Shown: positions 1 to 9,448 of the stretch, one piece after another | Numbering within the stretch: the stretch's first letter is position 1 | How the letters are laid out: each line of letters opens with the position of its first letter | Assembly: GCF_022229015.1 (NCBI RefSeq) | Contig: NZ_JAKKFF010000075.1 | Coordinates: 44,722 to 108,721, forward strand | Length of the DNA: 64,000 nucleotides | Source: Micromonospora foliorum | GTDB lineage: Bacteria > Actinomycetota > Actinomycetes > Mycobacteriales > Micromonosporaceae | Direction of reading: 5' to 3' | Notes under the pieces: model-generated | What the model was told of the DNA's origin: nothing | Database searches by the model: none | The model's input: the letters and a program-made list of their open reading frames with translations, nothing else | Program-made: the position numbers and the translations under genes

Positions 1-634
1 CGCTGACCTGGACGTGCTTGATGTGCCGGCCGGCGGCGGCGAGGGCCGCGTAGGGGTCGGCCTCCTCGATGTTCATGTGATAGGTGTCGATCATGATGCC
101 GACGTTCGGCGGTAGCCCGTCGATCAACTCGATCGTCTGCTGGATCGTGTTGACGACGCTCGTCTCGTAGCGGTTCAACGCCTCGACACCGATGCTCACG
201 CCCAACTCGCCGGCCTGCTCGGCCACCGGCGCCAGGGCCCGCCGGAAATCCGCGTAGCAGGCCGCGCGGGCCGCCGGTGACATCCGCCAGGTGCGGCCCA
301 CCGAGGCGTACGCGGGACCGCCGACGCACGGTGCGCCGACGGCCGCCGCGCTCGCCACGCAGCCCTTGAGGTACGCCACCGTCGACTCGACGACCGCCGG
401 CGCGGCGTCGACAAGCTCCCGCCCCGGCGGGGTGACCGCGCAGACGCCGGCGGCGACGAGGCCGTGCGCCGCCAACAGGTCCCGGGTACGGATCGGGTCC
501 CAGTCGCCGGGCTGCTCGATCGGCAACTCGACCGCGTCGAAGCCGAACGCGGCGATCCGCGGGATCAGCTCGGCCAGGGCCTTGTCGTCGACCGGCGAGG
601 CCCAGACCCAGGGGTTGACGCCGATGGCGTACAT
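1..634 (-). CDS. Sugar epimerase/isomerase, TIM-barrel family (partial, 3' end outside window)
   Basis: Read from an ATG at 634, the frame stays open to the window edge: 211 residues of a xylose-isomerase-like TIM barrel (AP_endonuc_2 superfamily) beginning MYAIGVNPWVW. Visible motifs are the GFDAVELP strand, a GVEALNRYE segment and GIMIDTYHMNIEE, which matches the metal/substrate region of D-tagatose/D-psicose 3-epimerase relatives. The gene lies 6 bp downstream of the binding-protein stop and closes the importer operon, so it probably interconverts the imported ketose or a derivative inside the cell. The C-terminal third is missing, so the exact substrate cannot be judged. It could also be an inosose or hydroxypyruvate isomerase relative. 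Confidence 0.8.
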   Translation of the reverse strand, partial: MYAIGVNPWVWASPVDDKALAELIPRIAAFGFDAVELPIEQPGDWDPIRTRDLLAAHGLVAAGVCAVTPPGRELVDAAPAVVESTVAYLKGCVASAAAVGAPCVGGPAYASVGRTWRMSPAARAACYADFRRALAPVAEQAGELGVSIGVEALNRYETSVVNTIQQTIELIDGLPPNVGIMIDTYHMNIEEADPYAALAAAGRHIKHVQVS

Positions 635-640
635 CGGACC

Positions 641-1822
641 CTACTTCCAGCGCTGCGGGTAACCGGGCAGGTCGGTGCAGCCGCACATCGCGTAGTGCAG
701 CGGCGGCATGCCCGCGTCGAGGTACTGGTCCAGGTTGTCCTGGGTGACGGTCGGCTGCGGCAGCTTCCACGGGCTGGACACCTGCTGGCCGTCGAGGATC
801 CGCAGCGCCGCGATGATCGGCGTACGCCACTGGTAGGTCGGGTAGGTCGGCGCGATCGCCGTGAGCTTCTTGTCCTTCCAGATCTTCAGGAAGTCGAGCT
901 GGTCCTCGCCGTTCATCGGCGGAACGGGCTTGCCCGCGTCCTGGAACGCCTCGACCGCCGCGACGGCCACCGCTCCGGCGTCCATCCAGACCCCGTCGAT
1001 CGTGCCGTACCGCTGGATGTAGTCGTCGACGATCTTCTTGGTCTTGGCCGGGTCACCGTCGGTGAACTCGACGCCGACGACGTCGACCTTCGCCTTGTCG
1101 AACGCCACCTTCGCCGCCGACCAGCGGGTCTCCAGGACGTCGACGCCGGGCAGGATCCGCAGCGCGAGGACCTTGCCGCCGGGCTTCATCTTCTGGCTGA
1201 CGAACTCGGCCCCGACGTGGCCGAAGCCGTAACCGCCGATGGGGTTGATGAACGTCACCGGGCACTTCGTGTTGACACCACGGTCGAAGACGACGACCGG
1301 CAGCCCGGCCTGGCAGGCCGCCTCGACGGCCGGGGTGAGCGTGGCGGTGGTGTTCGGCGAGACGATGAGCGCGTCGCAGCCCTTGCCGAGCAGATCGTTG
1401 ATGTCCGCGATCTGCTTCTGGTCCTTGCCCTCGGCGTCGACGTGCACGAACTCCTTGATGCGGCTCTTCTGCGCCTCGACCTCGGCCTGCATGGTCTTGA
1501 AGCCGACCTGCCGCCAGGGGTTGTTCAGGGCCGCGTTCGAGAAGCAGATCTTGTGGGGACCGCTCTTCTTGAACTTGGCGGTGTCGACCATCGTCGGGTT
1601 GAGCGCCTGCTCCCACGGCTTGTCGGCCGGGCCCGTCGGCGCCGCGTCGAGCAGCGCCAGCTCGGCGTCGTAGTCGGCCTGTACGAAGAACTTCGACTGC
1701 TCTCCGGTGCCGGACCCGGCGGCGGAGGCGCTCCCCGACGGGCCCGCGGCCGGCTCGTCGGTGGAGCAGGCGGCGAGGGACAGCAGGGTGACAGCGGCAA
1801 GCGCCGCCATGGAACGTCGCAC
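641..1822 (-). CDS. Sugar ABC transporter substrate-binding lipoprotein (ribose type)
   Basis: 393 residues. A lipoprotein signal ends in LSLAAC (Cys19), followed by a Ser/Gly/Pro-rich tether and a periplasmic-binding-protein type-1 fold: the N-lobe begins KICFSNAALNNPWR, with DALIVSPNTT and VVVFDRGV strands typical of RbsB-like proteins. It should capture a monosaccharide outside the membrane and hand it to the two permeases encoded upstream. It sits between the permease (14 bp gap) and the epimerase (6 bp gap) in a five-gene minus-strand operon. The C-terminal CGCTD cysteine pair is unusual for the family and may form a disulphide. The substrate is unknown; the neighbouring epimerase points to a ketose or pentose. 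Confidence 0.88.
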   Translation of the reverse strand: MRRSMAALAAVTLLSLAACSTDEPAAGPSGSASAAGSGTGEQSKFFVQADYDAELALLDAAPTGPADKPWEQALNPTMVDTAKFKKSGPHKICFSNAALNNPWRQVGFKTMQAEVEAQKSRIKEFVHVDAEGKDQKQIADINDLLGKGCDALIVSPNTTATLTPAVEAACQAGLPVVVFDRGVNTKCPVTFINPIGGYGFGHVGAEFVSQKMKPGGKVLALRILPGVDVLETRWSAAKVAFDKAKVDVVGVEFTDGDPAKTKKIVDDYIQRYGTIDGVWMDAGAVAVAAVEAFQDAGKPVPPMNGEDQLDFLKIWKDKKLTAIAPTYPTYQWRTPIIAALRILDGQQVSSPWKLPQPTVTQDNLDQYLDAGMPPLHYAMCGCTDLPGYPQRWK

Positions 1823-1835
1823 TATGGTTTCCCCT

Positions 1836-2819
1836 TTATCTCGACGAAGAACGCGTTGCCGAGACCGCCACGGCGAGCAGGATGATCCCGCCCTGGACGG
1901 TCGACCTGAGGGCGCCGGAGACGCCGTAGAAATTCATGAGGGCGAACAGCAGCTCGAGGGTCAGCGCGCCGAGCATCGCCCCGACGACCGCGCCGCGACC
2001 CCCGCCGAGCGCCACCCCACCGAGGACGACCGCGGTGATCGCGCCGAACTCCAGGCCCGCACCGGCCTGGAACGACACGCCGCTGTAGCCGCCCAGGAGG
2101 ATCGCCGCCACCGCCGCCGCGAGCCCGCTGAGGATGAAGGCGAAGGTCCGGGTACGCCACACGCGTACGCCGCTCAACTCGGCGGTGCGCGGGTTGTCGC
2201 CGACGGCGACAAGCGTCCGACCGAAGTCGGAGCGCATCAGCAGCACGGCCGCCACCGCCAGGACCACCAGGACCAGCAGCGCGTACGGCACGCGGCCCAG
2301 CAGAGGCACGTCCTCGAAGGCCCGCCGGCCGAACCGCCGGAACTCCTCGGAGAGCCCACCCTTCGGGGCGCCGTCGGACCAGAGGTAGACCGCGCCCACG
2401 AGGATCAGGAACATGCCGAGGGTGGTGATGAACGACGGCACCCGCAGCCGCGTCGTGATCAGGCCGTTGACCAGCCCGACCAGCGCTCCGAAGGCGAGCA
2501 GGAGCAGCACCACCGGCCAGGTACGCGCCGGGTCGCTGTCGATCAGCCGGGCGGCGACCACCACCTGCGCGGTCACCAGGGACCCGACCGAGAGGTCGAA
2601 CTCGCCGGACACGATCACGAAGTACTGGCCGGCGGCGAGCAGGATGATCGGCGCCGAACGACCGAGGAAGGACATCAGCGACGGCGGGGCCAGGAAGTCG
2701 GGCTGCCGGATGCCGACGAGCACCAACAGCACCGCGAGGATCACGAGGATCGGCAGGACACCACCGGGACGCACCCGCGGCAGACGCAGCGGCAGGGAAC
2801 GGGGCTGGACGGTCTGCAT
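1836..2819 (-). CDS. Sugar ABC transporter permease (RbsC family), second permease
   Basis: 327 residues from ATG 2819 (MQTVQPRSLPLR); the same frame is open further upstream, but that part overlaps the preceding permease and is not coding. Multiple hydrophobic helices and the BPD_transp_2 signatures are present, for example GEFDLSVGSLV, LRVPSFITTLG and a C-terminal AITAVVLGGVALGGGRG loop that contacts the ATPase. It forms the membrane channel as a heterodimer with the product of the adjacent upstream permease gene. The start codon lies 2 bp past the upstream stop, so translation is probably coupled. Confidence 0.88.
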   Translation of the reverse strand: MQTVQPRSLPLRLPRVRPGGVLPILVILAVLLVLVGIRQPDFLAPPSLMSFLGRSAPIILLAAGQYFVIVSGEFDLSVGSLVTAQVVVAARLIDSDPARTWPVVLLLLAFGALVGLVNGLITTRLRVPSFITTLGMFLILVGAVYLWSDGAPKGGLSEEFRRFGRRAFEDVPLLGRVPYALLVLVVLAVAAVLLMRSDFGRTLVAVGDNPRTAELSGVRVWRTRTFAFILSGLAAAVAAILLGGYSGVSFQAGAGLEFGAITAVVLGGVALGGGRGAVVGAMLGALTLELLFALMNFYGVSGALRSTVQGGIILLAVAVSATRSSSR

Positions 2820-2821
2820 GG

Positions 2822-3793
2822 CTAGGCCGCCTTTCGCATGGCCCGGCGGGCGTAGACGGCGACCGCGGCGATGATGATGACGCCCCGGATCACCTGCTTG
2901 AAGAAGGCGTCGACCTCGAGCTGGTTGAAGATGGCGTCGATGCTGGCGAGCAGCAGCACCCCGCCGACCGTGCCGATGACGCCGCCGCGCCCACCGGCGA
3001 GGGCGGTGCCGCCGATCACCACCGCGGCGATCGACTCCAGGTCGTAGAGCCCCTCGGTGCCGACCCGCGGGGCGCCCGAGCCGAGCCGACTGGCGAGATA
3101 GATGCCGGCGAGCCCCGCGCACATCGAACACAGGACGTGGGCGGTGACGAGGACCCGGTCGTTGCGGACACCGGAGAGCCGGGCCACCTCCGGATCCCCA
3201 CCGACGGCGACCAGATGGTGGCCGAAGCGGGTCCGCGACAGCGCGAACCAGGCCGCCGCGGTCACGACTATCAGCAGCAGGAACGACACCGGCACCGGCC
3301 CGACGCGCTGGTAGCCGAGCGACTGCACGAGCGAGGGCGCGGTGGCGCCGGCCGGGCCGTCGTAGCCGTTGTCGAGGTAACCCTTGAGCAGCAGCCCGAC
3401 GCCGAGGGTCGCGATGAACGCGTTGACCCGGAACCGGGTGACGAGCAGCCCGTTGAGCAGCCCGACGCCGGCGCTGACGACCAGCACCAGGCCGATCGCC
3501 GGCAGCACCGCGCCGTCGCTGCCGTTCATCGTCTCGGCCGCGACGAGGGTGCTGAGGCTGATCACGTAGGCCACCGAGAGGTCGAGCGAGCCGCCCAGGA
3601 TCACCAGGGTCTGGCCGACCGCGACCAACCCGAGGCCGGCGGCGACATGCAGCAGACTCACCGTCGTGGACTGGTTGAAGAGCTGACCGCCGTCGAACAG
3701 GACGACCAGCCAGCCGATCGTGAGGGTGAGGGTCAGGGCCACGAAGACGCCCGGTACGGGACGCCGGGCCGGCAGCAGCGACAGAGCGCTCAC
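2822..3793 (-). CDS. Sugar ABC transporter permease (RbsC family), first permease
   Basis: 323 residues with a GTG start at 3793. It has about eight to ten hydrophobic segments and BPD_transp_2 motifs (GGSLDLSVAYVISL, FRVNAFIATLGVGLL, ESIAAVVIGGTALAGGRGG). It pairs with the permease at 1836-2819. Its GTG start is embedded in TCCAGTGAGCGC, which is repeated around the stop codon of the upstream ATPase gene, so an ancestral stop/start overlap seems to have been split by a short insertion. Function: transmembrane channel of a ribose-type importer. Confidence 0.88.
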   Translation of the reverse strand: MSALSLLPARRPVPGVFVALTLTLTIGWLVVLFDGGQLFNQSTTVSLLHVAAGLGLVAVGQTLVILGGSLDLSVAYVISLSTLVAAETMNGSDGAVLPAIGLVLVVSAGVGLLNGLLVTRFRVNAFIATLGVGLLLKGYLDNGYDGPAGATAPSLVQSLGYQRVGPVPVSFLLLIVVTAAAWFALSRTRFGHHLVAVGGDPEVARLSGVRNDRVLVTAHVLCSMCAGLAGIYLASRLGSGAPRVGTEGLYDLESIAAVVIGGTALAGGRGGVIGTVGGVLLLASIDAIFNQLEVDAFFKQVIRGVIIIAAVAVYARRAMRKAA

Positions 3794-3856
3794 TGGATCA
3801 CCTCTGCTCGCGACTGCGGGGCTCGCAAACCCGGCTCACTCCTCGCGCTCACTGGA
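3786..3856. repeat. Short inserted element bounded by 12-bp direct repeats
   Basis: GCGCTCACTGGA occurs at 3786-3797 and again at 3845-3856, 59 bp apart. It brackets a sequence containing GCTCGCGACTGCGGGGCTCG, which I recall, from memory only, as a common short intergenic repeat in Micromonospora and Salinispora. Removing one repeat copy plus the interior would restore a GTGA overlap between the ATPase stop and the permease GTG start. No ORF or terminal inverted repeat is visible. Confidence 0.6.
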
Positions 3857-5360
3857 CCGGCTCCCGCACGGTGCCGACCGCCAACGCGACGACCTCCTCC
3901 TCGGTCGCGCCGGCGGGCAGCTCGCCCGCGACGTGACCGTCCCGCATGACGACGATCCGGTCACTCATCCCCAGCAGCTCCGGTAGGTCGGACGAGATCA
4001 TCAGCACGGCCGCGCCATCACGGGCGAGGCGGCGGACGAGGTCGTGGATGGCTGACTTCGCGCCCACGTCGATGCCCCGGGTCGGCTCGTCGAAGAGCAG
4101 GATCCGCGGGTTGAGCGCGAGCCAGCGGGCCAGCACGACCTTCTGCTGGTTGCCCCCGGACAGGAAGCGGATCTCCTGGTCGTCGCCGGCGCCGCGGACC
4201 TCCACGGCGGCCAGCAACTCGCGCACCCGGACGGTCCTCGCCGCGCGGCCGGACCGGGCAGCGAAGACGGCCCGGCTGGCGAGCAGCGCGTTGTCGAGCA
4301 CCGACTGCCGGGGGACGATTCCCTCGCCCTTGCGGTCCTCGGTGACGTAGGCGATGCCGGCCCGCATCGCGGTGCGGGGTGAGCGCAGTCGGACCGGCCG
4401 GTCGTCGAGCGTGACGTCCCCGGTCGTGAACGGCGACACCCCGAAGATCGCACGGGCCAGCGCCGAGCGCCCGGAGCCCTGCAACCCGCCGATGCCGAGC
4501 ACCTCACCGGCGCGCAACTGGAGGTTGACGTCCCGCAGCTTCCGGTTACCCGCGTCGCGAAGGTTGAGCCGCACCGGGCCCCGGTCCTCCGGGGCGGCCC
4601 GGTCCGGGTAGTAGCTGGACAGTTCCCGGCCGACCATGTGCCGCACCAACTCGTCGGCGGTGGTGTCCGCGGTGTCCACGGTGGTGACCCGGCGGCCGTC
4701 CTTGAGCACGGTGATCCGACCGGACAGGTCGAAGACCTCGGCGAGCCGGTGCGAGACGTACAGCAGCCCGATGCCCCGCTCCTGGAGTCGGCGCACCAGT
4801 CCGTAGAGCAGCTCGACCTCGTGGTCGGCCAGCGCGGCGGTCGGTTCGTCCATGATGAGCAGCCGCGCGTCCAGGGCGAGCGCCTTGGCGATCTCGACGA
4901 CCTGCTGCTGCGCGACGCCCAACTGCCCCACCCGGGCGTCGGCCGGCAACGTGGTCTCACCGATCGAGGCGAGCAGCCGCGTGGTGCGGTCGAGCATCTC
5001 CCGACGGTCGACGAGCCCGCGGCGGACCGGCTCGTGCCCCAGGTAGACGTTCTCCGCGACGGTGCGCTCCGGGAGCAGGTTGAACTCCTGGTGGATGATG
5101 CCGATGCCGGCCCGCTGCGCGTCGCGCGGGCCACGGAACGTCCGCGTCGCACCGGCGAACTCGACAGTGCCCCCGTCCGGGGCGTACCCGCCCGAGACGA
5201 TCTTCATGAGGGTCGACTTCCCGGCGCCGTTCTCACCGACCACGGCGTGCACCTCGCCCGGCGCGACGTCGAGGTCGACACCGTCGAGAACGCGGACTCC
5301 GAGGAAGGACTTGCCGATGCCCCGGAGGGTGAGCAGCGGCACCGGCCGCGAGTCTGACAT
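3849..5360 (-). CDS. Sugar ABC transporter ATP-binding protein (RbsA/XylG type, two ABC domains)
   Basis: 503 residues from ATG 5360, which has GAGGG eight bases upstream; a GTG at 5375 is an alternative. Two ABC cassettes in tandem. The N-terminal one has Walker A GENGAGKST, a degenerate signature (LGVAQQQ) and Walker B LLIMDEPTAAL. The C-terminal one has a degenerate Walker A (GLQGSGRS) but an intact signature LSGGNQQK and Walker B ILLFDEPTRGID. This asymmetry is usual for CUT2 monosaccharide importers. It powers the two permeases downstream and is the first gene of the operon. Confidence 0.9.
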   Translation of the reverse strand: MSDSRPVPLLTLRGIGKSFLGVRVLDGVDLDVAPGEVHAVVGENGAGKSTLMKIVSGGYAPDGGTVEFAGATRTFRGPRDAQRAGIGIIHQEFNLLPERTVAENVYLGHEPVRRGLVDRREMLDRTTRLLASIGETTLPADARVGQLGVAQQQVVEIAKALALDARLLIMDEPTAALADHEVELLYGLVRRLQERGIGLLYVSHRLAEVFDLSGRITVLKDGRRVTTVDTADTTADELVRHMVGRELSSYYPDRAAPEDRGPVRLNLRDAGNRKLRDVNLQLRAGEVLGIGGLQGSGRSALARAIFGVSPFTTGDVTLDDRPVRLRSPRTAMRAGIAYVTEDRKGEGIVPRQSVLDNALLASRAVFAARSGRAARTVRVRELLAAVEVRGAGDDQEIRFLSGGNQQKVVLARWLALNPRILLFDEPTRGIDVGAKSAIHDLVRRLARDGAAVLMISSDLPELLGMSDRIVVMRDGHVAGELPAGATEEEVVALAVGTVREPVQ

Positions 5361-5880
5361 CCCGAGTGCCCTCACAGACAGTAGTTATCGACAGGATTCA
5401 ATGCCACACTACGGCGACTTTGAAGCGCTGGACATCAAACTTTCGTAGGAACAGCCATGGCTTACGTTCGCGCGTCGAAAACATTTCCTTGACATCGAGG
5501 AAACATCACACGTATGAAGATAGATGTTTGGATGCGGGTCCGCAATCCTCGATCAAGCCCGACTGCCAGCCCGGGCCGCGATCGACAGGTGGCACCGCAG
5601 CGAGGGAGCCGAGCGCGGCCGCCGTCCACCGGGCAGGACGTCGGACGTTACTCCGTGAATTGACAGTCTTCTATCTCTAGCTCATCCTGACCTCGTGGAC
5701 CACGGGACGAGAACCACGGCCAGCATCACGCTGTGTGACGTCCCGCAGGTCTGACTGCCGTTGCGGCGAACGGCATGAGGACAGACCCCCGCGCCCGTGT
5801 CCCTCGCGTGTCCAGGTCAACCTGGCGCGTCGTGGGACCCGTGGTCGCAATCCCTACGCCCGCCCAACCTAGGAGACGGC
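5361..5880. promoter_or_regulatory. Divergent intergenic region between importer operon and ThuA-dehydrogenase gene
   Basis: About 520 bp without a convincing gene, and AT-richer than its surroundings. It contains a TTGACA at 5489-5494 followed after 18 bp by TATGAA (5513-5518), a plausible plus-strand promoter that would leave a leader of about 350 nt. The same TTGACA lies inside an inverted repeat TTTCCT-N8-AGGAAA (5484-5503), a possible operator. A second TTGACA is at 5660-5665 without a clear -10. A 10-bp palindrome AGCCATGGCT lies at 5453-5462. The regulator is not identifiable from the window. Confidence 0.45.
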
Positions 5881-8800
5881 ATGCGTCGTAACACATTGCT
5901 CATCTCGGTGATCGCCGGCCTGTTACTGGCGCTCGGACTCGCTCCACCCGCGTCGGCGGCCCCGGCCTTCCGCGCCCTCGTGTTCAGCAAGACCACCGGC
6001 TACCGACACGACTCGATCCCCGCCGGGATCAGCATGCTCCAGCAGCAGGCCACCGCGAACAACTTCGAGGTGGTGGCGACCGAGGACTCGAGCGTCTTCA
6101 CCGCGTCCAACCTGGCGACCTTCGACGTCATCGTGATGCTCCAGACCTCCGGCATGGTCTGGACCTCGGCAGCCCAACGCCAGGCGGTCGAGGGCTACCT
6201 CGCCAGCGGCAAGGGCATCGTGGCCATCCACAACGCCACCGACATGGGCATCGAGTCCGAGTACCCGTGGTGGGACAACACCATCAACGGCGGCGCCCAC
6301 ATGCCGGAGCACTCCCCCGGCGTGCTGCCCGGCACCGCCATCGTCGCCGACAAGAAGCACCCGTCGACGGCCTCTCTGCCGGATCGGTGGAACCGCAGCG
6401 AGGAGTGGTACAACTTCGACTCCAACCCGCGTGGCAAGGTGCACGTCCTGGTGACCGCCGACGAGCGCACCTACAATCCAGGATCCCGGGCGATGGGCCC
6501 GGACCACCCGATCTCCTGGTGTCGGGACACCGGCGGCGGGCGCGTGTGGGCCACCGCGATGGGCCACGCAATCGCCTCCTACAGCGAGACGAACTTCCAG
6601 AACCACGTCCTCGGTGGCATCAAGTGGGCCGCCGGCAACGCTCCCGGCGACTGCGGCGGCACCGTCTGGGGCAACTTCGAGAAGCGCACCCTGGATGACA
6701 ACACCGTCGACCCGATGGCGATGGCGGTGGCCCCGGACGGGCGGGTGTTCTACGCGCAGCGTGGCGGGCAGCTGAAGATCTTCAAGCCCTCCACCAACAG
6801 CACCGTGACCGCCGGGACGCTGAGCGTCTACACCGGCGGCGAGGACGGTCTCACCGGCATGGCGCTGGACCCCAACTTCGCCACAAACGGGTACGTGTAC
6901 CTGTACCACTCACCGGCGAGCAGCTCGACAGACGTCAACCGCGTCTCCCGCTACACCCTCAGCGGTGACACGTTGAACATGTCCAGCGGTGTGACGATCA
7001 TCGACATCCCGGCGTACCGGGACCGGACGTTCCCGGAGCCCGGGCACACCGGCGGTTACATCGAGTTCGGTCCGGACGGGAACCTCTTCATCGGCACCGG
7101 TGACGACACGCCCCCGAACCTCGACCCCAACTGGCAGGGCTACGCCCCGTTGGACTGGCGCTCGGGCAAGTCCAACCTGGACGCGGCCCGGACCGCGGGC
7201 AACACCAACGACCTGCGCGGCAAACTCCTGCGTATCCGTCCCGGGGCCAGCGGCAGCTACACCATCCCGAGCGGCAACCTCTACCCGCAGGGCACGGCGC
7301 AGACCAAGCCGGAAATCTACGCGATGGGCTTCCGCAACCCGTTCCGTTTCTCCATCGACGCGGCCACCGGCTGGGTCTACCTGGCCGACTACGGGCCGGA
7401 CCGCAACCCGCCGACCACCAACCGGGGCCCCGAGGGCCTGGTCGAGCTCAACGTGATCAAGACGCCCGGCAACTACGGCTGGCCGTTCTGCCACGGTGAC
7501 AACCAGCCCTACGCGCCGTTCAACCCCGACACCGGCGTGGTCGGCGCCAAGTTCAACTGCTCGGCACCGGTCAACAACTCGCCCAACAACACCGGCCTGA
7601 CCAGCTTGAAGCCGGTCGTCGCACCCAACATCTGGTACGGCTACGGCACCTCGCCGACCTTCCCGGAGCTCGGCTCCGGCGGCTCCGCGCCGATGGGCGG
7701 CCCGGTCTACCGCTACGACGCGTCGAACCCGTCCGCGACGAAGTTCCCGCCCTACTACGACGGCGTGCACTTCTTCTACGAGTGGTCGCGCAACTACGTC
7801 AAGGAGGTGCACTTCGACTCCTCCTCGGCGGTGACCCGCACCAACCCGTTCCTGCCCGGTGGTGGCTTCAACAAGCCGATGGACATGGAGTTCGGTAAGG
7901 ACGGCTCGCTCTACCTGCTGGAGTGGGGCACCAACTTTGGTGGCGGCAACAGCGACTCCGGGCTCTACCGCATCGACTACATCCAGGGCGGCCGGTCACC
8001 GATCGTCAAGGCCACCGGCACGCCCACCAGCGGCACCGCACCACTGACCGTCCAGTTCAGCAGCGCGGGCACGTCCGACCCGGACGGCAACACGCTGACC
8101 TACCAGTGGACGTTCGGCGACGGCACCACCTCCACGGCGGCCAACCCGTCGAAGGTCTACACCGCCAACGGCAACTACACGGCCCAGTTGAAGGTCACCG
8201 ACAACACCGGTAAGACGGGCTTCGCCAACGTCCAGATCACCGTCGGCAACAGCGCACCGGTGGTCACCATCACCACCCCGCCCAACGGAGGCATGCTCAC
8301 CTTCGGCGACAAGGTGCCCTACCAGATCACCGTCACCGACCCCGACGGCGGCACGGTCGACTGTTCGAAGGTGATCCTCAACCCGGCGCTGGGTCACGAC
8401 GACCACGCGCACGAGACCACCGAGTACCCGGGCTGCTCCGGCACCATCTCCACCGACCTGCTCGGTGGGCACCCCGATGGCGCGAACCTGTTCTACGTGC
8501 TCAACGCCCGCTACACCGACAGCGGTGGCGCCGGGGGCGCGGCCCCGCTCACCGGCACCGCGCAGGTGATCCTGCAACCGAAGCACAAGCAGGCCGAGTA
8601 CTTCAGCAGCCAGTCCGGCATCCGGGTCGTCGACCAGGCAGCGGCGGAGAGCACCAAGCGTGTCGGTGACATCTCCACCAACGACTGGATCGCGTTCAGC
8701 CCGATGAGCCTGTCGGGCATCTCGACGGTCAGCTACCGGGTGTCGTCGCCCTCCGGTGGGGGTTCGATCGAGCTGCGCGCCGGCTCGCCGACCGGCACCC

Positions 8801-9423
8801 TGCTGGCCACCACCACGGTGCCCAGTACGGGCGGCTGGGACAACTACCAGTCCACGACTCCGGTGAGCGTCGCCGCGCTCAGCGGGACACAGACGCTATA
8901 CATGGTGTTCAAGAACAGCAGCAACTCGTTCGACCTCGACTCGCACACCTTCGGCGGAAACGGCGTCGGGACACCCGGCACCGGCGGTGGCCTGGCGGGG
9001 AAGACCTACACGGTCACGGCACAGCACAGCAACAAGCTGATGGACGTCAGCGGTGTCTCCACCGCCGACGGCGCCCAGATCACCCAGTGGGCGTCCACCG
9101 GGGGCAACAACCAGAAGTGGCAGGCGGTCGACGCCGGCAGCGGTGCGGTCTACCTGAAGGCGGTGCACAGCGGCAAGTGCGTCGAGGTGGTCGGCAGCTC
9201 CACCGCGGCGGGGGCCTTCCTCCAGCAGGCCACCTGCAACAACGGCAACCAGCAGAAGTTCACCGCCACCGCGACGGGAACCTCCGGCGTGTACACGGTG
9301 CGCAACGTGCTGAGCGGGCTCTGCGTGGACGTCAACGGTGCCGCCACCACCGACGGCGCCCGGCTGTTGCAGTGGACCTGCCACAGCGCCACCAACCAGC
9401 AGTGGCGGTTCACCGCCGTGTGA
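5881..9423 (+). CDS. Secreted multidomain ThuA / sorbosone dehydrogenase / PKD / CBM6 / ricin protein
   Basis: 1180 residues. ATG 5881 was chosen because AGGAGA precedes it and a clean signal peptide follows (MRRNTLLISVIAGLLLALGL...ASA); an upstream in-frame GTG at 5797 lacks such support. Rough domain order: ThuA-like (28-253), glucose/sorbosone dehydrogenase beta-propeller (263-703; GNFEKRTLDDN, HTGGYIEFGPDG, EIYAMGFRNPFRF), PKD (707-790), an Ig-like spacer, CBM6 (900-1028) and a ricin-type CBM13 (1039-1180, QxW motifs). Propellers of this type usually use PQQ to oxidise sugars. The binding modules should tether the enzyme to polysaccharide outside the cell. It is divergent from the sugar importer, which may take up its products. 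The substrate is unknown. Confidence 0.88.
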   Translation: MRRNTLLISVIAGLLLALGLAPPASAAPAFRALVFSKTTGYRHDSIPAGISMLQQQATANNFEVVATEDSSVFTASNLATFDVIVMLQTSGMVWTSAAQRQAVEGYLASGKGIVAIHNATDMGIESEYPWWDNTINGGAHMPEHSPGVLPGTAIVADKKHPSTASLPDRWNRSEEWYNFDSNPRGKVHVLVTADERTYNPGSRAMGPDHPISWCRDTGGGRVWATAMGHAIASYSETNFQNHVLGGIKWAAGNAPGDCGGTVWGNFEKRTLDDNTVDPMAMAVAPDGRVFYAQRGGQLKIFKPSTNSTVTAGTLSVYTGGEDGLTGMALDPNFATNGYVYLYHSPASSSTDVNRVSRYTLSGDTLNMSSGVTIIDIPAYRDRTFPEPGHTGGYIEFGPDGNLFIGTGDDTPPNLDPNWQGYAPLDWRSGKSNLDAARTAGNTNDLRGKLLRIRPGASGSYTIPSGNLYPQGTAQTKPEIYAMGFRNPFRFSIDAATGWVYLADYGPDRNPPTTNRGPEGLVELNVIKTPGNYGWPFCHGDNQPYAPFNPDTGVVGAKFNCSAPVNNSPNNTGLTSLKPVVAPNIWYGYGTSPTFPELGSGGSAPMGGPVYRYDASNPSATKFPPYYDGVHFFYEWSRNYVKEVHFDSSSAVTRTNPFLPGGGFNKPMDMEFGKDGSLYLLEWGTNFGGGNSDSGLYRIDYIQGGRSPIVKATGTPTSGTAPLTVQFSSAGTSDPDGNTLTYQWTFGDGTTSTAANPSKVYTANGNYTAQLKVTDNTGKTGFANVQITVGNSAPVVTITTPPNGGMLTFGDKVPYQITVTDPDGGTVDCSKVILNPALGHDDHAHETTEYPGCSGTISTDLLGGHPDGANLFYVLNARYTDSGGAGGAAPLTGTAQVILQPKHKQAEYFSSQSGIRVVDQAAAESTKRVGDISTNDWIAFSPMSLSGISTVSYRVSSPSGGGSIELRAGSPTGTLLATTTVPSTGGWDNYQSTTPVSVAALSGTQTLYMVFKNSSNSFDLDSHTFGGNGVGTPGTGGGLAGKTYTVTAQHSNKLMDVSGVSTADGAQITQWASTGGNNQKWQAVDAGSGAVYLKAVHSGKCVEVVGSSTAAGAFLQQATCNNGNQQKFTATATGTSGVYTVRNVLSGLCVDVNGAATTDGARLLQWTCHSATNQQWRFTAV

Positions 9424-9448
9424 CCCCGCGGCTGTCGCGGTAACAGTT

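Noticed and set aside
464..1885. Plus-strand open frame of about 470 codons opposite the binding lipoprotein
   Set aside because: Low-complexity Arg/Val/Asp composition, no motifs, and it lies antisense to a clear ABC lipoprotein.
5725..5740. TGTGACGTC upstream of the ThuA-dehydrogenase gene as an operator
   Set aside because: Only one half-site is present, with no second TGACGT arm.
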